From NCBI GenBank assembly GCA_020631735.1, contig CM036188.1:15232214-15296213 (forward strand): a stretch of DNA of 64,000 nucleotides, given 5' to 3'. The translations under genes and the position numbers were made by a program. Position 1 is the stretch's first letter. Each line of letters begins with the position of its first letter. The stretch comes from Saccharum officinarum (taxonomy: Eukaryota; Streptophyta; Magnoliopsida; Poales; Poaceae). Positions 1-10,805 of this stretch are shown piece after piece. Below the pieces are notes generated by a model that saw only the letters and a list, made by a program, of their open reading frames with translations, made no database searches and had not been told where the DNA came from.

Positions 1-1545
1 GGTTTTATTCGACCTAGTTCATCACCTTGGGGGAGCACCAGTTATTTTTGTTGATAAGAAAGATGGTGGTCAGAGATGTGTGTTGATTATCGGTCACTAA
101 ATGAAGTAACTATCAAGAATAAGTATCCTTTGCCCCGGATTGATGACTTGTTTGATCAGTTGAGAGGTGCTTGTGTGTTCTCTAAGATTGATTTACGTTC
201 TGGATATCATCAGTTGAAGATTCGTGCCTCTGATATTCCAAAGACAGCTTTTACTACAAGGTATGGATTGTATGAGTATACTGTTATGTCGTTTGGATTG
301 ACCAATGCACCTGCATACTTTATGTACATGATGAATAAGGTGTTCATGGAATACTTGGATAAGTTTGTGGTAGTGTTTTATTGATGATATATGGATATTC
401 AAAGAGAGGTAGAGCATGCTGAACATTTGAGGTTGGTATTGCAGAAGCTTAGAGAGCATAAACTGTATGCGAAGCGAAGTAAATGTGAGTTTTGGTTGAA
501 GGAAGTTTCTTTTCTTGGTCATATTGTTTCTAATGGAGGTAATATCAGTGGATCCAGGCAAGGTAAAGGATGTATTGAATTGGAAATCACCTACTGATGT
601 TAGTGAGATTCGCAGTTTCCTGGGTTTAGCTGGATATTATAGACGGTTCATTGAAGGGTTTTCTAAACTTGCTAAACCTATGACATCTCTGTTAGAAAAG
701 AATGCTAAATTTGTGTGGTCTGATAAATGTCAAGCTAGTTTTGAGGAATTGAAGAAGAGGTTAACTACAGCGCCTGTTTTTGGTTTTACCAGATTTGAGT
801 AAGAAGTTTTCTATTTATTGTGATGCTTCTCGTCAAGGTTTGGGATGTGTTCTTATGCAAGAAGGCAGAGTTGTGGCATATGCATCTAGACAGTTGAGAA
901 AGCATGAGTTGAATTATCCTACACATGATTTGGAGTTAGCAGCTGTCGTTCATGCTTTAAAGATTTGGAGACATTATTTGATTGGACATAAGAGTGATAT
1001 ATACACTGATCATAATATTTGAAGTATATTTTCACTCAGTCAGATCTGAATTTGAGGCAACGCAGATGGTTGGAGTTGATTAGGATTATGATATTGAGAT
1101 ACACTATCATCCTGGTAAGGCTAATGTAGTAGCTGATGCTCTTAGTAGGAAGAGTTATGCCAATGAGATAAGAACATTGTCTATGGCTAGTGAGTTATGT
1201 GCTGAATTTGAATATTTGAACTTGGGAATTGTTACTAATGCAATGAATTAGTAATAGAGCCTACTTTAGAGCAAGAGATCTATAAGGGTCAATTGAAGGA
1301 TGAGAAACTAAAGAAGATAGCGGAGATATAGTGATTGGTAAGTCACCAGGCTTTAGAATGGATGATAATGGAATTTTTGGGTTTGGAAAGGGCTGTGTGT
1401 ACCTGAGGATCAGCTATTAGACAGGCAATTTTTCGTGAAGCTCAAATGAGTCAGCTTATTCTATTCATCCTGGAGTACTAAGATGTATTTGGATCTTAAA
1501 CAAAGAAATATTGGTGGTTTGGACTAAAGCGAGATGTGGCTGAGT
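1..1545 (+). pseudogene. Ty3/gypsy (Tekay/Del-like) pol remnant: RT, RNase H, start of integrase
   Basis: The polyprotein of a chromovirus-type Ty3/gypsy element can be followed through several shifted frames. RT comes first: VDYRSLNE near 82, [10 protein letters not shown] near 193-225, SFGLTNAP near 292-312, then FVVVF followed by IDDI in another frame near 365-385, so the catalytic Asp-Asp box is broken by a 1-nt shift. RT continues with FLGHIVS (about 508) and [12 protein letters not shown] (about 616-651). RNase H follows ([10 protein letters not shown] near 817, [20 protein letters not shown] near 877-936), then [17 protein letters not shown] (about 1100-1155). The integrase zinc-binding start (HPG and YWWFGLKRDV) runs into the gap. 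Several frameshifts and in-frame stops (for example near 1022 and 1250) make it non-functional. No LTR or primer site is visible in this part. Assignment to Tekay/Del is from motif resemblance. Confidence 0.93.
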
Positions 1546-1645
1546 NNNNNNNNNNNNNNNNNNNNNNNNNNNNNNNNNNNNNNNNNNNNNNNNNNNNNNN
1601 NNNNNNNNNNNNNNNNNNNNNNNNNNNNNNNNNNNNNNNNNNNNN
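1546..1645. other. Assembly gap (100 N)
   Basis: A run of exactly 100 N. The round length suggests a placeholder of unknown true size. Pol sequence on the left meets an unrelated LTR on the right, so the junction between the two elements is not seen. Confidence 0.99.
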
Positions 1646-4600
1646 TGGTGACAGGAAATCACCGATCGCTATCCGGTCTAAGCAGGGCTAAGCAATATTT
1701 TCGATCCGAACCAAAATAGGATTTCAGGCATATTTGCGGGACAAGGAAAAGGATATATATGCAGCAAGTGTTTTCAATCAACTCCTATAACTTAATGCAA
1801 CAATACATATATAACATATATATACTCAATTGCTTTTGTAAAGTAGGAGGCTTAGAATGCTCCGGGGCTTGCCTGAGATCGAACACTGGTTAGTGATTGA
1901 CAGATGATACTCGCTTGGCGAGCATCTCCCATCCCAACACTTGATTAGTCCTTCCATCTTGAGGATAGGTCCACCAAACACCGTCTTCAGGTTTGGCTTC
2001 AACATCTCATCCTTCACGTGGTGCATCTAGCGTACCTAGATGAGATGCAAGATGCATGCGTATGAATATGATAAATGGTAACACAAGATGCATCACATAA
2101 TCATTCATGTAAACACACGATTAAGACATAGACACCAAAAGCTATTTAACTAACATCACACAACCAATTAAAGAGGGCAAGCACATTAAGCATAACACAA
2201 GTTTAACAAGATCATAAGTATTTTAACTTGACCATCATCAAGGGTATAAGCCACACTTAGCAACACATGGAGTAACAACCATAACTAGCATCTGACAATT
2301 CCTGGACTGCAAGTAACATCTACATGTTTAGATCATAACTGGAGTTATACAAATCCAATAGCAATGCAACAAGACATTCTGGAAAGCTTATGAAATTTTC
2401 TATAATTCATCTTTAATCATCTTAGCATGATTCTTAAGTTAACTAAGTCAAACATGCATGATTACAGAATCTGGTCCAGAGATTCCAGAGAACAACTATT
2501 TCTGGAACCCAACTTGAAACAGTCATTACTCACAAACTATAAGGCCAAATGCCACCAAAATTTAACACAAGCTAGATTAATGAGTTATCTACAACTTTGT
2601 TATAAGCATGTTTCTCAGTAAACATCATTTTCATGGTGCAATTACCAAAGTCCCAGAAACTGTCCAGGAAAGCATCAATTGCAAGAATAAATATTAACCT
2701 ACATTCCAAACATATATTTGGCCACAACCAATATAACCATCATAAAGTGCATGTTAAATGATCACCAAAAAGCATAGTGCTCATCATTAAATAATTTCTT
2801 TTAATGCATTTCTTAATTTATTTAAATAGCAAGGTGAAATAATAAACATATATCAAAAGTCCATAATAAAATATATAAAAATTACAGTAGATCTTACATA
2901 CACCCAATAGTCTACTGTACAAATTTCAATCCATTTGGACATGTATATCAACCTCTATGAAAAAGACAAGTTGCAATTACAAGAATTCATGTGAGAGCAA
3001 GATACACTAATAACTCACTCAAATGTAACCAAAATTCATGAAATTTTTACCACACATCAATCAACACATGAGTAGCATGCCAAAAAAATTTCACTTCAGT
3101 TGGAGCCCTAGATCTACAGTTATGAAAATGACAAATACAACTAGCATTAAAAACCTAGCTGCACAAATCCATTTTTACAGAGAAAACTTTAAACTAAAAC
3201 ATGTTATATTATAGATCTAGTGCATAGAGAATTTCACAAGGATTCCAAAAAGTCCTCATTTGCTATTTTACGATTTTTCTACAATTTACTATGATTTTCC
3301 AAACATCTAGTCATTTTTCCGTAAAAGAAAATTATTAAACCGAAAAGGACAGACACTTTACAACGGGGCCCCTGGAAGAAACTTTAATTAAACCGAGCGG
3401 ATAAGTCCTTCTTGCACTATTCAACTGAGTCTGCGGTTTCACAGAAAGGTCCCTCCCTTTTGTCGAATTCATGCGCGACGTCCTTCCGGCCTTCTCAGAG
3501 CAGGGGACGACGGGGAAGACGGCGATTCCGGCGATGGGGTCGCCGGGGTGGCCTTGGCAGGGTCGTGCACCCATCCAGGGGCCTGCGCGCGGCCGCGGGG
3601 ACTTCCAGCTCGGCCCACGACCGGCCAAGGCGGTCTGGCCACGCGAGCGGGCGGCTGCGGCGGCATAGCGCGCCGGTGGCGGCGTGAGGGCGGCAGCGGC
3701 TGGCTGCCCTAGGCGAGGAGGAGCGGCGCACGATGGTGAAGGCGCTGTGACACGAAGGAGAGACGGAGAGGCTCGACGGATAAGCGAGGGGCGGTGGTTG
3801 CTGAGCTCTATCCCGGCGTCCATGGCGGGCAGCGCGGCTGGCCGGGCTAGGAAGAGCGAGCAGGGGGGGAGAGGGATGGAGAGAGCGAATGAGGAAGTGG
3901 AGAGTGAGCGCCTGGGAGTGGAGCACGGGGTCGACACATCCTCTGGCAGCGGTGCGGCTCCTGCAGGGCGCCCCTGACGCGTGGAGCGAAGTCGAGCGGC
4001 ATGGCGACCGCGTGTCCCCTAAGGGGCCTTCCATCAAACACCTGGTGCGTGTCGAAGTGGCCAAGTTCGAGCCCCATTTTGGCATATTCCGTTTAGATTC
4101 GGATCCGGGCGCCTAAAACAAAGTTGTTGACCTCATAATGCTCTCCGACTTTTATTAAGGGCTACAGGCCATTAGAGCTCTGATTTATCGGCTAATTAAG
4201 CCCAAACTAGACAATGTCAGCGCGTTAACAGAGATTAGGGAAGCTCAAAATTGCTGATCCAAATGAAGTCAGAATCATGCCAAATTTCTCTGAGCTCTTC
4301 TCCAATGAATTAACTCCAACTTTTATTTTTGGCTCAACTCGAGTTGTTTAGCAAAAACACGAGAACGCGACGTGCCAACCATGAATCACACTGAAATCTC
4401 AGACTTAGCCAAAATTTTGAGGCTGGAAAACAGCAGCTTCAACAAAATCGTGACCTCTGTTTAACAAGCTTACAAGCTGATCTAGCCCTTGGTCCAAAAA
4501 CAAAGTTTCTTCTACACAACATGAACTACAACTTTCATTTAAGGTCCAACATCAAAACTGGTATAGAAACTATATTCTTCTTTGACCAAAGTAGTATCGC

Positions 4601-5078
4601 GATAAAGCTTGAATTGTCCGTTTTGATCCATTGGAGCATTTTCTGGGCATTTGCTCAACACGAACCTTTCTTGACTTTTGTTGTAGAGTCCATCTAGAGT
4701 CATTTGGGCAAGGTTGCAAGATTTGTGTGATGATCTATATTTCCATCCACTTAATAATGCAATTCCAGCACTTAGTAAAGTCATTCCAACAAGCATATAA
4801 CTTATCATTTCATGTGACTTTTTGATTCCAAACGTCATGAAACTTTGCCAGTGACTAATATAGATAGGTATTAAGGTGAGACACATGAAGATATTGCAAT
4901 AACACCACCCAAGCATATATCTTGAAAATGGACTATATGTAAAGCAAGGGTGCAACATCCAAGTTTAGGTTGGGGCTCTTGCCCATAGGTTGACCTTGAC
5001 ATCATCATCTCCACTTAATCTATCATGTTTGAGCTCAAACCCACTGCTTAACTGGTGGCAAACACCTCGGGTGTTACA
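1646..5078 (-). mobile_element. Gypsy LTR in reverse orientation, left end lost in gap
   Basis: The right edge reads GGGTGTTACA, the reverse complement of the TGTAACACCC start shared by the Tekay-like LTRs of this window. The left edge is cut by the gap. The part at 1646-1800, read on the minus strand, resembles 9490-9650 of the forward LTR at 7463 (shared words such as GCTGCATATATAT and TTTCGATCC), so the two belong to related families in opposite orientation. It holds a GC-rich block at about 3412-4090. No RT, gag or integrase motif is present. A 139-codon open stretch at 4539-4958 (minus) has no recognisable domain. The right target duplication would start with GGGGG but cannot be paired because the left flank is missing. 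Confidence 0.7.
3412..4090 (-). other. GC-rich block within LTR, probable transcribed leader
   Basis: GC content rises sharply against an AT-rich surround, and the block is open in several frames on both strands (up to 200 codons), as expected from GC-rich DNA with few stops. The same kind of block occurs in the other LTRs at about 15050-15480, 42450-43270, 50980-51730 and 59960-60710, in several cases just downstream of a TATA box read in LTR orientation. I infer a promoter-proximal transcribed segment of the LTR, not a gene. Confidence 0.5.
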
Positions 5079-6628
5079 GGGGGAGGATAGTGAGAGTCTC
5101 ACCACAAGTTCCAGACACACCAAAAACCATCATATATGAACGAAAAAAGAGGGAAAAGAAAAAAAGAAAAATATGATAAAAAAGAAGAAGGGAAAGAAGG
5201 AGCAGCAAGATGAGTGCTCCTCTTCTAGACCTTTGCTGCTACCACCAAGGCCCATGGTCTATACACACTAGTTGTGTATGTGGCTTAGCCTTGGTGCTGA
5301 CCTAAGATGGACCATATACAAGCCACCCCTATAATAGCTTCAATGCTTCCCATCCACAAAATGCTACTGGTATAAACACTCAGGTATGCAAAGGTAAATA
5401 AAATGCTCACCAAATCTCTTATTCATAGTTGTCTCCATTAGAATAAAACTTGATCATACAAATTCATGCTTCCTTTGTTTTTGTAGTATGCTCTGGTTTG
5501 GGTGTATTCATGAGTACATCCATAGGCTTTTTAAATTAAGCATGGTGCTTAGGTTAAAATAGCCTTCTTTAATCAAAATTTGACATGGTGTTGAAATTTG
5601 ATTAATGAACTTTGAGTATTACTTTCATAAATAATAGAAGTAATATACTATAGAGATAAAGCAAGGCTATGTTTATTTTTGCAAAACTTCACCTTAGCCT
5701 TGTTTATGCTAAATGATAAAAAGTTGATTGAACACATAAAATAAAATAAAAAATGATAATGATAATAATAGTAATAATAAATGATAAAAATAAAAGTATT
5801 AATAATTAAAAAAATTTTAAGGCTCCCTAGTGTTTCAACTGGTAGAGCCGTTGTCTATTTCTTTTTGTTTTTCTTTATTTTCTTTATTAAACAAATAGGT
5901 ACAAGAATAAGTGTGGGGGAGATCTCTGATGTATTATGAACATACATCCAAGATCTCCTACCAACACATTGCATAACCTCGGACGAATATCATACAGAAG
6001 TACAAGAGAGATAGCTTTAGAGAGGATTGATTGAACATCTAGTTTGGCCAAGTCACCTCTAATCCCTAGACTCCTTCCTCTTCTAATGATGGTTGGTGCA
6101 ACAAATCACTCAACTCTCCCAAAATTTTGAAGTTTAAAACGTTGAACAAATTAAAAATGCAAAATATATGTCACAAATTTATAAACCACAGTTCGCTCAA
6201 AACTCCAAAAGTGACATGTTCATAACTTCTTTAAGATAGAAGCTCGCATGAAGTTTGTTCCATATACATACCATGAAGTTTGTTCCATATACATACACTT
6301 ATGCTTGTCAGAAAATATTCTAATAGGACAATCATGTTGACTAAATTGTTGTGAGGTGTGAGATAGTTCCGACTTAGAAATCCTACTGTTTCTATTCAAA
6401 GCACTTGGAGAATTTGTTTTGATAAAAATGTTATAAAACCATAGTATCACATACTCCTCAATTGGTGAGCAATTCCTGCCAAAGCCAAATATGACATCTT
6501 GCAAGTTTTAAAGCCTTCCACATACGCTGCTTGTTGTTGTGTTGAGTTTGGTGAAGTCTTGTTGACCCTTGTTGAGAGATTTATCATGCTCCCAAGATCA
6601 AGATCACGCACACCCACACATACATGCT

Positions 6629-6701
6629 GCTCCTGCTCTGGGAGTACGCAAAAACAAGCATCCGTCCACCAAAAACTCTGCTCCTACACTGAGAGTAGAC
6701 A
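6629..6701 (+). other. Pair of conserved small hairpins
   Basis: The first hairpin has stem CTCC/GGAG with a 7-nt loop (6630-6644). The second has stem CTCC/AGAG with a 7-nt loop (about 6681-6694), flanked by CT and AG that can also pair. The related minus-strand element has two counterparts in the same order (11781-11799 and 11719-11735, read on the minus strand). There the first stem is CTTC/GAAG, a paired change. This suggests selected RNA structure in the 3' untranslated part of the element's transcript. No folding program was run. Confidence 0.55.
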
Positions 6702-6783
6702 AAAAATGTTTGTTAGGTAAATACTCCAAGTTCTAAAAAGATAATGATCTTTCTCTAAATATATGGTTTAGAAGAAGAGACAT

Positions 6784-6897
6784 GGGCTATGCAAAGAGCT
6801 TAAAAAACATATGGACACATGAAGGTCCAAAAGAAAAACAAATGGACACATGAAGGTCCAACTAAAGAAAAAAAATAATGAGCACATGAAGGCTCAT
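6784..6897 (+). repeat. Array of four hairpins with 8-nt loops
   Basis: Four small inverted repeats follow each other: GGGCT-ATGCAAAG-AGCTT (6784-6801, two G-T wobbles), TGGAC-ACATGAAG-GTCCA (6812-6829), the same again (6843-6860), and ATGAGC-ACATGAAG-GCTCAT (6878-6897). Loop size is constant and the loop ACATGAAG is identical in three copies, while the stems change in a compensated way. Spacers are A-rich or purine-rich. It lies in the 3' noncoding part of a Tat/Athila-type element and its function is unknown. Confidence 0.6.
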
Positions 6898-7462
6898 GTA
6901 TTGAAAAAAAGAAAAAAAGAGAAAGAGAAAGATAGCCATGTTTCAAAACAATAAGTTATAGAGAGAGATCATATCTACAAAAGGAGTATAGTTTTAGTTC
7001 ACTTTTTTCCACACACATGCACATCTTGATATAAGAGCATGGCACTTCTCTCCTTTGATCCTTGATTTGACTTTACAACATATGCGATGCAAAGTATGCT
7101 ATTTTGTTTATCCCTACCTAAAGCTCCACATAAACCTTTTACAAGTAGGAGAAAACAAAAGAAGGAAAGACTTTGCTATGCCTTGGTAAGGAAATATACA
7201 CCATTGAGTAATTTGAGAGTGCCATTTAAGGAGTATAAAGTGAACTCTGCTTTTCTTGAGAAAACTTTCAAAAACTCCAAGTGCTAAGATGAGAAATTGG
7301 AAAGATGGCTTTGTTTCGAGAACTGTTCCACTTTTCAACAAGGAAACATGTTAGCTAGTGCCACATATCCCACTTGCTTAAAGAATGTATTGGAATAACT
7401 TTCATGTACAGCCATATCTTAGAATGTTATGCTCGTGATTACTTTTATCTCTAACTTTGCTC

Positions 7463-10136
7463 TGTAACACCCCTAGTGTTACTTCACACATTTGCATCTG
7501 CAAAGCATAGCATGAGCATGTGCATTTCTCACTCATTCACAAGGATGAGAATTTTTCCATGAAACATGTTAATACAAGTGAAACATGCATTTTAACTAAT
7601 GAAACAATCTCATGAAACATGATGTTTCATACATGTTGTTCTATGTTCTTTGTGCCATAGCTCGATTTGTATGTTACCTTGATGCAAATGTGTGCCTCTT
7701 GTCATGAAAACACTTTATTCATGCTTAGAATACTTAACCAAAACTAAGTTGTAGTGAAAGTTTATGCCAATTCTTCTTGCAAGTGTAGTTAATTGTGAAC
7801 TTGTTTTAAGTTCCAGTTTTGCCTTAACTACATGAATGGCTTAGAGGTTTAATCTGTGTGTGACACTTTAATAAAAGTTGTAGAGCTTTGCATGAGGAAC
7901 AAAAGTCGTTCTATGTCCCAACTCTAGTTTTGAGCAGAACCTGTTCAAATTTGGGGCACAAGGCAGCAGCCTGGTTAGTTTCAGCACTTAGATTTTTCTA
8001 AGTCTGAACTTGACGTGTTCAGTTTCACTGTTGCCATGTTTGGCATCCGGTATCTCCCAATCCTGATTGATTGAAACTAGATCTATGCAATGGATTGAAA
8101 ATATGTTAGGTGTTAACAGAAAGTTTTTGCTGTTTTTATTTATCTATGGAAAATAGGGATAAATTCATTACTAAAGTTGCTGTGCTCCAAATGCTCTGGA
8201 ATTTTGGTGGTACGCTGTTGATGTCATGTATGGCTTGTGATAAAAGTTTAACTTGCTCACCCATGTTTATTGCAATTGCACTTTGTACCCTTTGTGGAGA
8301 CTTCTGTGCTTGTTCTTTTGGCATGAAAATTTTACAGTAAACTATTGGAATCATGTTTAAGCTGCTACAAAAATTGTAGACTTTTCTGAGCACTTTTCAT
8401 GGGTGTTCATAATTCCACCTAATTAGCTAAACAAATTAAGAAAGGCATGTAAATAATTTATTTAGATTTGGCCACCACGTTTTCTAATGTTCATTTGATA
8501 CATGTTAACTGTTGGTAACTTTGATTTTGCCCAGAATGCAATTTCAAATATAAGTTGTATATTAATTTCTTGGATTTATTGATTCTGGAGCAGTTTTGGA
8601 AACTGAATAATTAAGTGAGGTTAATGATGTTTGATGAGAATCTTTATATTCACAAATTTGTAGGTAACATGATTATCCAGCTGCTGTTAAAATTTTGTGG
8701 TAATTCGCCTTGTGGTTTGAGAGTTATAGTTTTTGGAACTCTGAGTTTGCACATGCTTGCTCTCGGGATTTCCAGAGCAGCCTGCGAAGTTGGCTCTATT
8801 TGAGCTAGCTACTGGTCGATTCAGCAAAAGTCATGATTAAGAAAGTTGTAACTAATTTGATAAGCTTTCCAGAAAGTCTTGGTTCATGTCTTTTGGAGTT
8901 ATAAAACTCTAGTTATGATTTTTGCAAGTGGCTGTTGTTTTGCATGGCTGTGAATGCTTGTTTTCCAGTGAGCCAAGTTGATGCTTGTGTTGTACGATGG
9001 TCTGTTTAGGCTAATTAGAATGCATTGCTAGCTGTAGGTGTTAGGCCCCTTACAAGTGATGATCTTTTGTACCTTAGATTGTTAAAAAGGGGTAAGAGTA
9101 GGTCTACTTTACTAAAGATGAGATCAGCACCTACTTAGTCAATGGAATTAATATAATTAGGACATAATGAATGTTGAATCATCATGGCTATCATAAGCAT
9201 CTCATCATGAATTTATGATATTGTTCATACCCTGTGCATCCCTAGTATTTATTCATTTGCTCACAATATAGGATCGCCAGAAGGAGTGACGCTGCTGGAA
9301 TTCGAGGCCAAGGAGGGGGAAGTGCAACCGGAAGTGCAGCCGGAGGAGTCGGAAGAAGAAGGAACCGTAGCTGAGCTCCCGGAGTGCCCTGAGCACCAGC
9401 CCAGTACTTTCCTCAAAGGCAAGTCCCAGAGCATTATAATCCTCCTACCTTATAAAAGCACTTAAGTATAATTATGTTATATACGTATTGTTACATTAAG
9501 TGATAGGAGTTGGATGCAACCATTGCTGCATATATATTCTTGTTTCTTGTCCACCCTGATACAATTATATCCCTGTTAGGTCCAGGATCGAAAGTATTCT
9601 TAGTCATGCTTAGACTGGTAGAAGTCAAGTGATTTTCTGTCACCTGCAAGCTATAGGTGGATACTTGAGCACGGTTGGCTATATTTGCTAACGTGGTACC
9701 TAACCATGTGTCCATGGAAACTTGTAGACCGGGCGGGATGTGTTGTGTTGTCTCGTCTTTGTCACTCTTAAGGACTGTTCACTTTGTGGACCGGTAGTCA
9801 AGATTGAATGTATGCTTTACACTTAGCTGGCCGGATAAGTTGCTTCCGACCATGAAGCCTTGTAGCTATTTGAGCCGGGAGTTAGTTATAATGTCATGCA
9901 TAATACAGGAAGGACGTTGTGTAGGGGCACCGTATGACTAAGGGCAGGCAATGGCCCGATGCATCCTAGCAACCGGTCGGTCCCTGAGTAAGCGGTTTGG
10001 ATCAGACCCGAGCTTCTCGAATAGCATCAACGGTGACCTAAAACTCGCTTGGCCAGTGAGTGTGGTTTGTGTGAGGAATATTACACAAGCTGATTAGGCA
10101 TCGATTCGAATTGTCATCTCTCCTGGATAGTGAGAA
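7463..10136 (+). mobile_element. Forward gypsy LTR (TGTAACACCC start), right end uncertain
   Basis: The left edge is TGTAACACCCCTAG, preceded by TGCTC, inside Tat/Athila 3' noncoding DNA. Words shared with other LTRs and leaders here include TTTGATAAGCTTTCCAG (about 8858). A block at about 9284-9420 (EFEAKEGEVQPEVQPEESEEE in one frame) looks coding-like but is short and isolated. No gag or pol is present. Homology to the truncated Tat-type LTR begins at about 10137, so that position is taken as the right limit. I could not find a matching TGCTC target duplication there, so the right end may be truncated or recombined. Confidence 0.6.
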
Positions 10137-10790
10137 ACCGGAGAGGGAGCACAGACATGCCGGCACCACCTCCAACTCTTCCCTCGCTCTCTATCTCTCT
10201 ATTTTGCTAAGACTAGATCCTAATAAGGACTAATCTTCTCTTGATGGCTAGCTATGGAGAGGAGATCCATTCGAGGGACCCCTCTCAACTGATCCCAACT
10301 GGAGAAAATGAATTAGGATTTAAGGGATGCCTCCCCTAGGGGCTAGGGGCCTTGCTTATATAGCCCTCTAGGAAGCACCACAGCCGTCGGATCAAACCGA
10401 CCTTGATCTATGACTTTTTATTAATCTTCAAAGGCGGTGGAGGCAGGATCCACAAATATTGCTCTTGATTGGCTCTGCAGCATGGGCGCCCGCCCCTACC
10501 CCTTGGGCAGCCGCCCAGCTTCCGGGCCCGTTTCGCCTCCAGTTTGTTTCCAGAGTCTTCTCATACCTTCTAGATTCCAGAAAAGTTGTTCGTACCCCTT
10601 TTTGTCTCTATGTAAACCTGACATGTGGGCCTTCCTTGGTTCTTTTCAACTGACACCCTATAGAAACAGTCATTCACCAAAACTTGTGGAATTCTGTCCG
10701 TAAACCCCTATATCTATGTGGTAATTATGTTTTTAGGTCCTTTTCCATGCTTCGTTGAAGGTTAAAATTGACACTTATCTACCATCAACA
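10137..10790 (-). repeat. Truncated 3' LTR of the minus-strand Tat-type element
   Basis: Near-identical to 21566-22217 of the 5' LTR. Examples are GGAGAGGGAGCAC, CTATCTCTCTATTTTGCTAA and the terminal TATCTACCATCAACA against TATCTACAGTCAACA. About 575 bp of the LTR's own 3' part are missing, so it lacks the CCAACA end. The edge abuts the forward LTR at 7463-10136. Confidence 0.88.
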
Positions 10791-10805
10791 AACTTCCCCA
10801 AGCTT
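10791..10805 (-). promoter_or_regulatory. Polypurine tract of the minus-strand element
   Basis: Minus-strand reading AAGCTTGGGGAAGTT directly precedes the LTR start TGTTGATGG. In gypsy elements this tract primes plus-strand DNA synthesis. A similar tract (AGTGTGGGGGAGTT) sits before the plus-strand LTR at 22595. Confidence 0.8.

Larger units (their letters stand above)
5079..7462 (+). mobile_element. 3' noncoding internal region of a Tat/Athila-type gypsy element
   Basis: There is no protein-coding signal. The segment resembles, in the opposite orientation, the 3' noncoding region (10806-12685) of the minus-strand element. Shared words include GCTCCACATAA, TATGCCTTGGTAAGGA and CTCCTACACTG, plus two hairpins in the same order. 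It contains a purine-rich tract (about 5135-5200), an AT-rich low-complexity tract (about 5735-5820), a PPT-like AGTGTGGGGGAGAT near 5911 and an array of small hairpins at 6784-6897. It is flanked on both sides by LTRs whose TGTAACACCC ends face it, so it looks like a remnant of an older element disrupted by later insertions. Confidence 0.72.

Noticed and set aside
4539..4958. 139-codon open frame with hydrophobic stretches in the reverse LTR
   Set aside because: Lies inside an LTR, has no recognisable domain, and no counterpart in the related LTR at 7463.
9284..9420. Glu-rich coding-like stretch in the forward LTR
   Set aside because: Short, no domain, no splice signals, and located in an LTR.
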